Position numbers and translations under genes: made by a program | Notes under the pieces: model-generated | What the model was told of the DNA's origin: nothing | The model's database searches: none | What the model saw: the letters and a program-made list of their open reading frames with translations, nothing else | Assembly (NCBI GenBank): GCA_019116405.1 | Contig: DXBS01000106.1 | Location: 1 to 25,422 of the forward strand | DNA length: 25,422 nt | Direction: 5' to 3' | DNA from: Candidatus Gallimonas intestinigallinarum | GTDB taxonomy: Bacteria; Bacillota_A; Clostridia; Christensenellales; Borkfalkiaceae | In this document: piece by piece, positions 1 through 8,098 of the stretch | How the letters are laid out: every line of letters begins with the position of its first letter | How positions within the stretch are numbered: the stretch's first letter is position 1

Positions 1-551
1 TCGATCGCGTTGGGCGTGCGCCAGCCCGCGGGCGACTGCACGATGAGCCCGACACAGGTGAAGGGGCCAAGCGGGCTGTCCGCCTTGGCGAGACCGATGC
101 AGGACTTGGATCCGCCGAAATAGCCTGTCAGGCAAAAATACAGCCAGAACTTGCCGTCCGTGCCGCGCACGCAGTGGGGTGCCCAGAAGGACATGGAGCC
201 GTCCGTGCGCGTGCAGATGCCGTAGCCGACCTCCCTCTGGTCGGTGACGCACCAATCGAACGCCGCCTGCAAATTGCCGAACTTGCCGCGCCCCTCGCCC
301 TTCTTGTAATGGGAGGCGACGCCGTCCATGGCAAACGCCGAACCGACGTACTCCCAGTGCATGAGATCGTCGCTGACGCGGATCTGATAGCCGGACGGCG
401 CGCCGAAGGTGTCCGTCGAATAGGCATAGTATTTTCCCTCCCATTCCAGAAGCGAGGGATCGTGCGCGCAGCCCTCCTGCCAGGATGCATAGTCGGGCGA
501 GCGCATTTTAAGTTTGTTGAATTTTGGATTTTTCGGATATCTGAGCGCCAT
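1..551 (-). CDS. GH43 family glycosidase, cytoplasmic, truncated by the window edge
   Basis: Only the first 183 codons are present; the rest lies left of position 1. The five-bladed propeller enzymes of glycoside hydrolase family 43 (arabinanase, arabinofuranosidase, xylosidase) fit the visible motifs: an N-terminal AHDPSLLEWEGKYYAYSTDT stretch (residues 29-48) with the expected catalytic base Asp31, then SFWAPHCVRGTDGKFWLYF (121-139) and a GLAKADSPLGPF block (153-164). The start ATG at 551 follows AAAAGGAGGTCAGGAT. There is no signal peptide or lipobox, so the enzyme should act inside the cell. It lies 68 bases downstream of the exported GH43 lipoprotein on the same strand and is probably co-transcribed with it; a GC-rich hairpin separates them. 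The acid residue and substrate-defining loops are outside the window, so substrate is not determinable. An arabino-oligosaccharide is inferred from the neighbour. Confidence 0.85.
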   Translation of the reverse strand, partial: MALRYPKNPKFNKLKMRSPDYASWQEGCAHDPSLLEWEGKYYAYSTDTFGAPSGYQIRVSDDLMHWEYVGSAFAMDGVASHYKKGEGRGKFGNLQAAFDWCVTDQREVGYGICTRTDGSMSFWAPHCVRGTDGKFWLYFCLTGYFGGSKSCIGLAKADSPLGPFTCVGLIVQSPAGWRTPNAI

Positions 552-575
552 ATCCTGACCTCCTTTTCAGCATAA

Positions 576-595
576 GGGCGGGCTTCCGCCCGCCC
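576..595 (-). other. Intergenic GC-rich hairpin between two GH43 genes
   Basis: A perfect 8-bp stem, GGGCGGGC/GCCCGCCC, closes a four-base loop in the 68-base gap between the two GH43 genes. No run of T follows it on the minus strand, so it is unlikely to be a full intrinsic terminator. mRNA stabilisation or a processing boundary within the operon is more likely (inference). Confidence 0.5.
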
Positions 596-619
596 CATCG
601 TCTGCTTTGTGCTCAGCTT

Positions 620-2125
620 TTAGTCCCAGCACTCGTATTCGCCCACTGCCCAGAGAGGGATCCCCGTATCGGACGTCGCCGTAATGCTGAAGGTCGGGTA
701 ATTGTCGTTCGAGGTCGCGCCGTACATCGACCACGAGGGCGTCACGACACCGTTATACTCCACGCCATCCAGCGTGACCGTCATATAGTAGTCGCCCGAG
801 AGCGCCCACGTTCCGACGTTTTCGCCCTCCAGCGTGATGGAGCCATCCTCCGCAAAGGTATACGTCTGACTCTGCGCAAAGGTAACGGTCGTTCCCTCGG
901 TATGGATGACGAGGTCGTAGTCGCCGTCGAGCATGTCCGCCGTGATGCCGGTGCCGAGGATCTCGCCCGCATAGCGGTTGGGGTTCATGACCGGCCAGCC
1001 GTCCTCGTTGAAGTAGAGCTGGAACACATACACGTTATGAGCGCCCGTAACTTCGCCGCTGCTCGTCCGACGACGCGCGTGCGCAACGACGAAGTATTCC
1101 CCGTCTTTTTCGATGACCGAGTTGTGACCGATCGCTGCAAACCCGGTGGCATCGCCCAGAATATAGTTGCCCGCAAGCTTGTTGCCGCCGCCGGAATTCC
1201 CCTCGACATTTGCGCCCGTGATATCGACATACGGGCCGTCGGGATTTTCACTGCGCGCAACGCGCATGTTGTAGTTGGTATTCAGGTCGCCGTGGCTGGT
1301 CATCAGATAGTAGTAGCCCGTATCCTCGTTATAGAAGATAAACGGCCCCTCCATCCCGGAGCTGTTGCTGCCCCAGAGACGCTTGCCGAAGCCCTGACCC
1401 TCTTTGGGCAGACCCCAGTTCTCGCCCTCGTTCTCCAGTTCGAGAATATAGATGCCGCCGAAGAAGGAGCCGTAGACCATCCAGAGCCCGCCGTCCTTAT
1501 CATAGAACAGTTCGGGATCAATGCAGTTGGGCTCGGAGCCGGTGCCGCCCATGCTGTCGATCAGGACAACATTATTGGTATAGGGACCCATGACATTGTC
1601 CGATTCCACTCTGCCGATTGCGGAAAAGCGGCTGCCGAATCCGTAAGTGAGCGAGTAGTACATATAGTACGTCCCGTCGTAGTATTCAACGTCGGGCGCC
1701 CAGGTCGTTGAGACACTGCTCGTAGGTCTTACAACATCCAGCGTCGACTGCAATGCCGCGGGCCATGCGGGGTAGTTTTCCGCCGTGCCGCGGCCATAGA
1801 GCGCTTCATAGTCGTTGTCCGACGACAGCTGCGTCCAGTTGATGAGATCGGGCGAGGAAGCCACGGCATAGTGCGTGCCAAACGCATAATACGTCCCGTC
1901 GGCAGGATCCTGGAAAATGGAAGGATCGTGCACGGAGACTTCGCGGCCATCCTCGACGCCGTCATACACGGGCATATAATATTCCTTTACGATCGGCTCC
2001 TCCGGATCGTCGTCGCCGGGTCCTTCGGGACCGGGCGCCGGGTCGTCGGTGCCGGGCGTACAGCCTACCATGGTCAGGGCGAGCAGCGCCGCCAAGGTCA
2101 TGGAAAAGAGTGCTTTCTTTCTCAT
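620..2125 (-). CDS. Exported GH43 lipoprotein, arabinan endo-1,5-alpha-L-arabinosidase-like
   Basis: 501 residues. A lipoprotein signal peptide (hydrophobic 7-19, lipobox MVGC with Cys22) is followed by an acidic Pro/Asp-rich linker (23-44). The GH43 propeller follows: HDPSIF with putative base Asp67, STTWAPDVEYYDGTYYMYYS (139-158), CIDPELF with putative pKa modulator Asp203, GMEGPF with putative acid Glu259, and a GHNSVIEKDGEYFVVAHAR block. This motif order is typical of endo-arabinanases. The last ~100 residues form a beta-rich C-terminal domain like that of other GH43 arabinanases (GH43_C type). The start follows TAAGGGGGAAATCAT and a sigma-A promoter. The protein should be membrane-anchored on the cell surface and release oligosaccharides for the ABC importer encoded upstream. 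Family assignment is firm; the arabinan substrate is inferred from motif similarity. Confidence 0.88.
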   Translation of the reverse strand: MRKKALFSMTLAALLALTMVGCTPGTDDPAPGPEGPGDDDPEEPIVKEYYMPVYDGVEDGREVSVHDPSIFQDPADGTYYAFGTHYAVASSPDLINWTQLSSDNDYEALYGRGTAENYPAWPAALQSTLDVVRPTSSVSTTWAPDVEYYDGTYYMYYSLTYGFGSRFSAIGRVESDNVMGPYTNNVVLIDSMGGTGSEPNCIDPELFYDKDGGLWMVYGSFFGGIYILELENEGENWGLPKEGQGFGKRLWGSNSSGMEGPFIFYNEDTGYYYLMTSHGDLNTNYNMRVARSENPDGPYVDITGANVEGNSGGGNKLAGNYILGDATGFAAIGHNSVIEKDGEYFVVAHARRRTSSGEVTGAHNVYVFQLYFNEDGWPVMNPNRYAGEILGTGITADMLDGDYDLVIHTEGTTVTFAQSQTYTFAEDGSITLEGENVGTWALSGDYYMTVTLDGVEYNGVVTPSWSMYGATSNDNYPTFSITATSDTGIPLWAVGEYECWD

Positions 2126-2162
2126 ATGATTTCCCCCTTATGAATTACATTTTAGTTGTTAT

Positions 2163-2191
2163 ATTATACCGCATTTGCGCCGATATTTCAA
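2163..2191 (-). promoter_or_regulatory. Sigma-A promoter of the GH43 unit
   Basis: On the minus strand, TTGAAA (2186-2191) is separated by 17 bases from a perfect TATAAT (2163-2168). The start of transcription is expected about 7 bases further, giving a leader of about 30 bases to the GH43 lipoprotein ATG at 2125. Confidence 0.8.
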
Positions 2192-2294
2192 TAGTTTCCG
2201 AGAAAATTCTTTGCATTCCCGTGCCGCTTTTTGAAAAAACTGCGGCCGCTCGCGGGGTGAGGCGTGCGTCGATTCTCCCTGACGAAGTCCCTAT

Positions 2295-2544
2295 CCTTCC
2301 CCCTCGGGGGTGAGGCGTGTGTCATGCGCATCAGCACGGTGTGCTGTGCGCGCACGACGAACTGAGAAATCGCCATTCTCAGCGGCGATTTCTTGCCCGC
2401 AGGCGGCGCACCCCCTTGGCGCCGCCAAGAATGTGGACGCGCAGCGGACGGATGAGGGGTCATTCTCACTTCTCATTATCATGAACGCTTTTACACAAAC
2501 CCCTCATCACCGCTTGCGGCGGAGCTTCTCCCAAGGGAGAAGCC
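2295..2544 (+). repeat. Interspersed modular repeat, copy A
   Basis: The 523 bases between the GH43 unit and the permease operon hold no credible gene. They contain a small left hairpin (CCCCCTCGGGGG), then a 121-base core (2309-2429) that matches the minus strand of 15837-15957 with about 13 mismatches by eye. A linker follows, then a right hairpin GCTTCTCCC-AA-GGGAGAAGC (2524-2543) preceded by CCCCTCATCACCGCTTGCGG. The core has two nested hairpins: AGAAATCGCC/GGCGATTTCT and GGCGGCGC/GCGCCGCC. A short partial duplicate of the core start (GGTGAGGCGTGCGTC) lies at about 2256-2270. Open reading frames here are shadows of the repeat. Confidence 0.8.
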
Positions 2545-2606
2545 TATGTTTTTACTCATCGGCTAAGTTTCTACCGAACCCCAAGACGATCCGGTGGGTT
2601 CAATAT

Positions 2607-2638
2607 ATAAAAAAACGGAGCCGAAGCCCCGTTTTTTT
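2607..2638 (-). terminator. Intrinsic terminator of the ABC transporter operon
   Basis: On the minus strand, AACGGGGC-TTCG-GCTCCGTT (one G-T pair) is followed by seven T residues, directly downstream of the second permease stop codon. Confidence 0.9.
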
Positions 2639-2648
2639 GTTGTTTTGA

Positions 2649-3698
2649 TTACTCCTTTGAACCGGTGAGCATCAGCGAGCCGATGATCATCTTCTGGAAA
2701 ATCGCGAACAGGATAATGACGGGAAGGACGCACATGACGGCTGCCGCCATGACGGGACCTTGGTTGCCCGAGTTGCTCGTGTTCATGATAACCATTGCAT
2801 GCGGCAGGTTGACCCAAAGCGACGACGTAGGCGTCGTGTAGATCAGCGAACCCATGTAGTTGTTCCAGCAGCCCATGAAGGACAGCAGACCCTGCGCCAC
2901 GATCGCGGGCATTGCAAGCGGAAGGATGAAGCTGCAGAAGATGCGGAAGTATCCCGCGCCGTCGATCTTCGCCGCCTCGATGATGGAGGTGGGAAGTCCG
3001 TACAGGAACTGACGGATGAAGAACGCCGTCATGATCGCACCGAACATGCCGGGGATCGTGAGCGTCATCCACTGATTTGCAGGCTCCAGCCAGCCAAACG
3101 CCGTATACATTGCGAACTGCGTTGTCATGATGGAGGGACCGGGGACCATGATTGCTGCGAGCAGGAACATGAACACCACGTCGCGTCCCTTCCAGTTGAT
3201 CTTTGCGAACGCGAATGCCGCGGATGCCGACGTGACGACGCCGACGACGACGGGCACGATGGAGTAAATGAGGTTATTGAGCACCGCGCGCCAGTAGGTG
3301 TAGCCGGCGACGATGTTCAGGTTGCCCTGAGAGCTGTTCATTGCACTCGTGAACAGTTCGTAGTAGTTCCAGAACAGATGACGGGGCTGCTCCACGCCCA
3401 TAGGATATGCCGTTGCGGGCAGCGAGTTGGCAGGCCACCAGATCATTGCGTTGAGCTGGTTGGAGGTTGCAGTGTCGTATGCATTTGCAAAGGAGCCCGC
3501 AAGCATCCACCAGAAGGGGTAAGCCATCAGGAAGCCGCCCGCGATCAGGACGATATACGTCAGAATATCGCCGACCAGCTTTGCGCGCTTCTTGCTGGCG
3601 TTGTGCGTCTTGGACGAGATCCCGAAGAAAGCGAGGAAGGAACCCCATGCATAGCGAAGGGCAGAATATTCTTTCTTGTTTTCAGAAACGTTTTCCAC
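2649..3698 (-). CDS. ABC sugar transporter permease, CarB/LplC (MalG-like) type
   Basis: 349 residues from a GTG start at 3698, chosen because AAGGAGGG lies 7 bases upstream and the ATG-like start further upstream would overlap the preceding permease by 65 bases. Membrane-spanning segments include LTYIVLIAGGFLMAYPFWWM near the N-terminus and a final VLPVIILFAIFQKMIIG segment. The EAA loop that docks on the ATPase is clear (EAAKIDGAGYFRIFCSFILP). The loop after the first membrane segment, about 80 residues with Trp/Tyr/Asn-rich sequence, is longer than usual. It partners with the permease immediately upstream and the large binding protein to import a sugar or oligosaccharide. No ATPase gene is adjacent. 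Confidence 0.9.
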   Translation of the reverse strand: MENVSENKKEYSALRYAWGSFLAFFGISSKTHNASKKRAKLVGDILTYIVLIAGGFLMAYPFWWMLAGSFANAYDTATSNQLNAMIWWPANSLPATAYPMGVEQPRHLFWNYYELFTSAMNSSQGNLNIVAGYTYWRAVLNNLIYSIVPVVVGVVTSASAAFAFAKINWKGRDVVFMFLLAAIMVPGPSIMTTQFAMYTAFGWLEPANQWMTLTIPGMFGAIMTAFFIRQFLYGLPTSIIEAAKIDGAGYFRIFCSFILPLAMPAIVAQGLLSFMGCWNNYMGSLIYTTPTSSLWVNLPHAMVIMNTSNSGNQGPVMAAAVMCVLPVIILFAIFQKMIIGSLMLTGSKE

Positions 3699-3711
3699 AA
3701 CAAATCCCTCC

Positions 3712-4944
3712 TTACTCCGCATTCTTCTTGTCCAGCCAGAACTGGAACAGAGTGAGCACAAAGATGATGATCGCAAGGATCATACCATAGGCAGCGCCGA
3801 GGCTTTCGAACGGCGTCGAGCTCGACATACCGGTCAGGTCGATGACGTCCGCGCCGACCGAAGTGGTAGGATTGCGTCCCCAGAACCAGATGAGCGCGAC
3901 ATAACCGGACGTAAGCAGATTAGGCATACCCAGGTGGTTATCGCCCGAGGTCGGGAAGAACAGTTCGGGCTCTGCATAGATCTGCATGCCGCCGATGACC
4001 GACGTGACGATGTTGTAGAAGATGACGGGGTACAGATCGGGCATGGTGACTTTCCAGAAGATCTTCCAGCCGCTTGCACCGTCGATCTGCGCCGCTTCCT
4101 TGGTGGAGGCATTGACACCAGAAAGTCCTGCAATGTACAGAATGATCGTACCGCCAAGGCCCTTCCAGACCATCATGATGACGACCATTGTCTTATTTAG
4201 CAGTCCTTGTTGCCAGAACGGGTCTATTCCCGCTTCAGCGCCGAGCAGCGGCTTGCCGTCGCCCGTGTTGAACCAGGGGATTCTCGATCCCAGCAACGAG
4301 TTGATCACGCCGCTGTCCGTGAACAGCTTGTTGAACGTAAAGACGACTGCGACCGTACTTGCAACGCTGGGGAGATAGTACAGCACGCGGAAGAAGTTCG
4401 CGCCCTTGATATCACGGGACATGCAGACCGCGAAGAACATGGAGAGCACCATGCCGATCGGGATGCCGATCATGTAGAACACCGTGTTGAACAGGGTCAT
4501 GCCCATCGTGCTCATCTCAAGTTCCATCTGCGCCGCGTCTGCACAGCTTGACTCCACGTTGGTGAAGATGTACTTGTACCAGCGGAGCGCATCCGTCCTG
4601 GTGACCCACTCGCCGTCGACCAGCATCTGATCGCTGAAGACGTTCAGCAGATCGCCGTCATAGTTGATTTCCCCGCCCGAAAACATCGTGCCGAGGAAGT
4701 CAAAGACGTTTCCGTGCAGCGTAGAGCTGTAGACCGTAAACGAGATCAGGACCGCCATGATGAGCGCTATGTAGATAAAGAGCACCGTGCCGACGATCAG
4801 GGGGAGGCAGAAGATCCAGCCCCACAGATTATCCTGCAGCTTTTGCTGATTGATATGCCGCTTGGGCTTTACAGCTATGGCTGCATCTGCGGTTGCGGCA
4901 GATTCTACAACTTCTTCCGCCGCCGCAGTATTGTTTTCCATCAT
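3712..4944 (-). CDS. ABC sugar transporter permease, LplB/UgpA (MalF-like) type
   Basis: 410 residues, longer than the usual ~300. A ~35-residue Ala/Glu/Val-rich and then basic N-terminal cytoplasmic tail precedes the first membrane segment (WIFCLPLIVGTVLFIYIALI). A ~75-residue extracytoplasmic loop follows (FDFLGTMFSGGEINYDGDLL onward), then the core permease segments and the EAA motif EAAQIDGASGWKIFWKVTMP. A further ~40-residue loop lies before the last membrane segment (AAYGMILAIIIFVLTLFQFW). The start ATG at 4944 follows AAAAAAGGAGGG; a second ATG one codon later is possible. It lies between the binding-protein gene (92-base gap with a hairpin) and the second permease (13-base gap), so the operon order is binding protein, permease, permease. 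Confidence 0.9.
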   Translation of the reverse strand: MMENNTAAAEEVVESAATADAAIAVKPKRHINQQKLQDNLWGWIFCLPLIVGTVLFIYIALIMAVLISFTVYSSTLHGNVFDFLGTMFSGGEINYDGDLLNVFSDQMLVDGEWVTRTDALRWYKYIFTNVESSCADAAQMELEMSTMGMTLFNTVFYMIGIPIGMVLSMFFAVCMSRDIKGANFFRVLYYLPSVASTVAVVFTFNKLFTDSGVINSLLGSRIPWFNTGDGKPLLGAEAGIDPFWQQGLLNKTMVVIMMVWKGLGGTIILYIAGLSGVNASTKEAAQIDGASGWKIFWKVTMPDLYPVIFYNIVTSVIGGMQIYAEPELFFPTSGDNHLGMPNLLTSGYVALIWFWGRNPTTSVGADVIDLTGMSSSTPFESLGAAYGMILAIIIFVLTLFQFWLDKKNAE

Positions 4945-4971
4945 TCAGATTTCCCTCCTTTTTTGTATTTC

Positions 4972-5001
4972 GCGCCCTCTCCCGCGCAGGCGGGAGAGCG
5001 C
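4972..5001 (-). other. Hairpin between binding-protein and permease genes
   Basis: A 9-bp stem CTCTCCCGC/GCGGGAGAG with loop GCAG lies in the 92-base gap; on the minus strand the next T/A-rich run is interrupted. Similar hairpins after binding-protein genes commonly protect or partly terminate the message so that binding protein outnumbers permease. That role is inferred here. Confidence 0.55.
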
Positions 5002-5036
5002 ACGAATACACATATTCTCTTTGTCCGCTGACCGTT

Positions 5037-7829
5037 TTACTGGTTGTTGGAAAGATAGTTCTGGGAAGTGAGCACCGTACGCACGCAATAGAGCGCGGGC
5101 GTCATCAGCGTGTAATTGCCGCCGTCCCAATCTGCCATGCTCTTTGCAACGGACGTCGTAAGATCGGACAGATCTTCGGTGAGCGCCGCCTGGTTGCGGT
5201 ATGCAAGGAAGTTGGAGAGCGCCTGTGCTGCAAGGCAGGTCATCCAGTTGGTACCGACGGTGTACAGGGACTGCTGACGCGCAGAGTTCATATACTGCAT
5301 GCGGATGGAGAGGTCGCGCTCCGTTCTCGTGTAGTTGATCATGCGAAGGACACGCATTGCATATGCAAGCATCGTCTTCGAAGAGGTTGCCGTCGTGAAG
5401 TCGACCAACTTAACATCTGCGTACTGTTCGTCGTACTTGACCTCGTGCTCGACACCTTCGGCATCCGTGACCTTTCTGCCGTTGAGGAATTCGCGGACGG
5501 TCTGCGGGCTCTTGTTGACATAACCGGCAGATGCCATCTCGATCGCAAGGGCATAATAGCCATCCCAGACGTCGTTTCCTTCAGCATCGCCTTCGGGCGT
5601 GATCATATCGACGAAAGCGCCTTCTTCATAACCTTCGACATTGTAGTTGAGGTACTCATTGCACTGCGACATCACGTTGGGGATCTGTGCGCCGCCGTAG
5701 GTCAGCGTGACCTGCGCATTCTCATCGACGGTGAGCGCAAGGACGAGGGAGACGCATGCAGCCGCCTTCCAGGAAGGCTGACCTTCGTCTGCAACGTGTG
5801 CATTGACGGCATAACCGACGGAGTCCATACGGGCGCCCCACTTGTCCTGACGGAGAAGCTGGTTGGCGTAGATCTCATCCATCGTGTACTGCATCCGACC
5901 GCTGCTGACGTCAGTTCTCTGTGCATACTCGTTGTTGACGCCGTCGCCCGTCTGCTTGGTCGCGCCGTTGGAGTAGACTTTCTTGGTATCGTTGGTGTAA
6001 TAGGTGTCACGCGTCTCCACATAGAGCGCAAGCCTGTTGGAGACCGCCGTGGGCGTGATGCCGACGTCGAGGGTGTCCGTACGGACTTCCTGATACTCGG
6101 AAATATCCCAGGTACCGACGCCGTAGAACAGGCCGGCGCCTGCGACAAATGCAGCCTGTCCGTTGAAATCCTTATCGGAAGCCGCGGTAACGACATCGCC
6201 CGTCTGACCGACGTGCGCATTCCAGGTTGCGTTGTGCTCGTGGAATGCACCGTATGCCTCGACGAAGTTCTCGCTGTTCATACCGTACTGGTTGTGCGAC
6301 ATACGGGTCGTGCCGTCGAGGTTGGTCTTTTCAAGTTCCTCATACGCATTGCCGATATAGGAGCTCAGATCGTTCGGATTGACAGCGTCCGTCCAGCTCC
6401 AGGTGTTGCCGGTGCTGGAAGCGATCGCCGTGTTGCCCCTGCTCTCGTTGAGGGACTTGGTGTTGGTCTGATCAATATAGGAAGCATCGTTGGAGTACAG
6501 CCAGGGGTTGACGTAGAGGTTGGGGCCTTCTGCGCCGCCGGAGACGTGCTCGAACTGCTCGCCGCCGTAGACATTGTAGTAACCCGCCGTAGTGTAGACG
6601 CCGCCTTCACCGCTCTTCCACTGCGTGTAGGTCGCATCGTGCTCCTTGACCCGCACAAGACCGGTATCGGGATTTTTCTCGCTCCAGGCGAAGGAGTTGA
6701 GCATGTAGGTGCATGCCCAGCTGAGCGCGCCGTACTCCGTCCAGGTCAGGACGATGTGACCGGTACCCGCATCATACTCCGCATCCGCGTTGTATGCGTT
6801 GGGCGTATCCTCGCTGATCGTAAACTTCTCGCCGGGGAAGCCGGGGATGACGATCGTGTAGCCGTCTCCGCCCGTAAAGGTCTCAACGCTGACCGCCATG
6901 GGATCGCCCGCGAGGAGCGCATCGTCATACGTTTCGTACTTATAGTAGTTGAAGGGCTTGTACGAAATCGGCACGCCGACAACGACGAAGGGAGCTTCGT
7001 CGCCCGCTTCGAAGGTGACCTTCTCCTGCGTATAAGGATTGGTATACGAGCCGTCTGTCGCATAGGTGATCGCGCCGGAGGACGCGCCGGTGTGCGTGAC
7101 CGCGCCATCCGTGACCAGCGCGCCGCTCGACCAGAGTCTCGAAGTGACGTTGCGCACATCCGACGCCTTGAGCGTGGTGTACGCTGCCTTCATCTCGTCG
7201 GTGAAGTAGTTCTTGTTGTAGCCGAGCGCGAAGTTGGAGTAGTCCTTGGGAAGACCGTAGAGGCTCGCCTGCTCGCCCGATGCCGAGTCGACAAAGTGCG
7301 TCCCGTCAAACTCAATGCTGGAAGCATTCTGACGGTTACGGCCCGTACCCGTCGTTGCATAGAATGCAAGCGACTTGGGCCAGATGCTCTCGAGCTGCTC
7401 AACGAGCGTCGCGTCTGCTTCGACATAGCTTGCGATATCAAGGACGTGTCCCGAAGCGGCATAGGAGATGACATTCTTGGGCGACAGATAGATGATGTCG
7501 GCATAGTTGCCGGTACCGATCTGCGACTGAAGCGTTTCGAAATACTTTCCTGACTCGTTGTTGGGCTGGAAATCGACCTTGATCTTGTTCCCGCCGAGTT
7601 CCTCCGCGTGCGCCGCCGAATACTCCTCTGCCCAGTTATTACAGATACGCTCGTTGGTATCCTCGTCCGCAGCGCCGCAGAAAATGTTAACGGTAATCGT
7701 ATAATTGTCGTTGCCGCCGAGGCCGGTCGTCGAGCCGGGACCGCAGGCTGCGAGTGCCACCGCCGAGCTTCCGACGAGCACCGCCGAAAGTGCGACAAGG
7801 CTGGCATTTCTCAGAAACTTCTTTTTCAT
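5037..7829 (-). CDS. Oversized extracellular solute-binding lipoprotein of a sugar ABC importer
   Basis: 930 residues, about twice the usual length of family 1 sugar-binding proteins. A lipoprotein signal peptide (basic MKKKFLRN, hydrophobic core, lipobox LAAC with Cys29) is followed by a family 1 type N-terminal lobe: NIFCGAADEDTNERICNNWA, then NYADIIYLSPKNVISYAASG and SLYGLPKDYSNFALGYNKNY, where such proteins contact the ligand and permeases. The remaining sequence is rich in Tyr, Asn, Trp and Gly, as expected of a glycan-binding surface. It is first in the operon with two permeases. The start ATG at 7829 follows AAGAGGTGGACA. It probably binds an oligosaccharide outside the membrane; the neighbouring GH43 enzymes suggest arabinan or arabinoxylan fragments (inference). 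No frameshift is evident, so the large size appears genuine. Confidence 0.9.
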   Translation of the reverse strand: MKKKFLRNASLVALSAVLVGSSAVALAACGPGSTTGLGGNDNYTITVNIFCGAADEDTNERICNNWAEEYSAAHAEELGGNKIKVDFQPNNESGKYFETLQSQIGTGNYADIIYLSPKNVISYAASGHVLDIASYVEADATLVEQLESIWPKSLAFYATTGTGRNRQNASSIEFDGTHFVDSASGEQASLYGLPKDYSNFALGYNKNYFTDEMKAAYTTLKASDVRNVTSRLWSSGALVTDGAVTHTGASSGAITYATDGSYTNPYTQEKVTFEAGDEAPFVVVGVPISYKPFNYYKYETYDDALLAGDPMAVSVETFTGGDGYTIVIPGFPGEKFTISEDTPNAYNADAEYDAGTGHIVLTWTEYGALSWACTYMLNSFAWSEKNPDTGLVRVKEHDATYTQWKSGEGGVYTTAGYYNVYGGEQFEHVSGGAEGPNLYVNPWLYSNDASYIDQTNTKSLNESRGNTAIASSTGNTWSWTDAVNPNDLSSYIGNAYEELEKTNLDGTTRMSHNQYGMNSENFVEAYGAFHEHNATWNAHVGQTGDVVTAASDKDFNGQAAFVAGAGLFYGVGTWDISEYQEVRTDTLDVGITPTAVSNRLALYVETRDTYYTNDTKKVYSNGATKQTGDGVNNEYAQRTDVSSGRMQYTMDEIYANQLLRQDKWGARMDSVGYAVNAHVADEGQPSWKAAACVSLVLALTVDENAQVTLTYGGAQIPNVMSQCNEYLNYNVEGYEEGAFVDMITPEGDAEGNDVWDGYYALAIEMASAGYVNKSPQTVREFLNGRKVTDAEGVEHEVKYDEQYADVKLVDFTTATSSKTMLAYAMRVLRMINYTRTERDLSIRMQYMNSARQQSLYTVGTNWMTCLAAQALSNFLAYRNQAALTEDLSDLTTSVAKSMADWDGGNYTLMTPALYCVRTVLTSQNYLSNNQ

Positions 7830-7918
7830 TGTCCACCTCTTATAATTTGATCAAGATTTGCACGCGGATCGGTTCCGCTCTTGCTTGCTCGCCCGACGGA
7901 TGGGGGGTGCCGGGAAAA

Positions 7919-7961
7919 GCAAAAAAAGCGCCCTTCGGCATGCTGCCGAGGGGGCGCTTTC
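7919..7961 (-). terminator. Intrinsic terminator within the binding-protein leader (possible attenuator)
   Basis: On the minus strand a ~16-bp imperfect stem (AAAGCGCCC...GGCGCTTT enclosing CGGCA-GCA-TGCCG) is followed by a seven-T run. It lies downstream of the operon promoter and about 90 bases before the binding-protein start. A second hairpin lies just upstream (TTTGCATC/GATGCAAA, about 7998-8026). This arrangement suggests transcription attenuation; no known riboswitch class was recognised. Confidence 0.7.
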
Positions 7962-8098
7962 CTGACCATGAAAAGAGAACGGGAACAAAACCCCCTCTTT
8001 GCATCCTCTCCTATTGAGATGCAAAAAGAGCGCTCTGCGTCTCCCGGACGCTTCCACGATCGTGACTTCCCCCCGACGTCACATCTTGTACTGTCCAT

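Noticed and set aside
2188..2648. Several 60-110-residue open frames in the intergenic region before the permease operon
   Set aside because: They run across the interspersed repeat and terminator; the matching frames in copy B differ in length and end, so they are repeat shadows rather than proteins.
4893..7553. 886-residue open frame on the plus strand opposite the binding-protein gene
   Set aside because: It is antisense to a clear lipoprotein gene with signal peptide and ribosome binding site. The translated sequence shows no domain and is rich in Arg, Val, Ile and Asp, as expected from reading GC-rich codons backwards.
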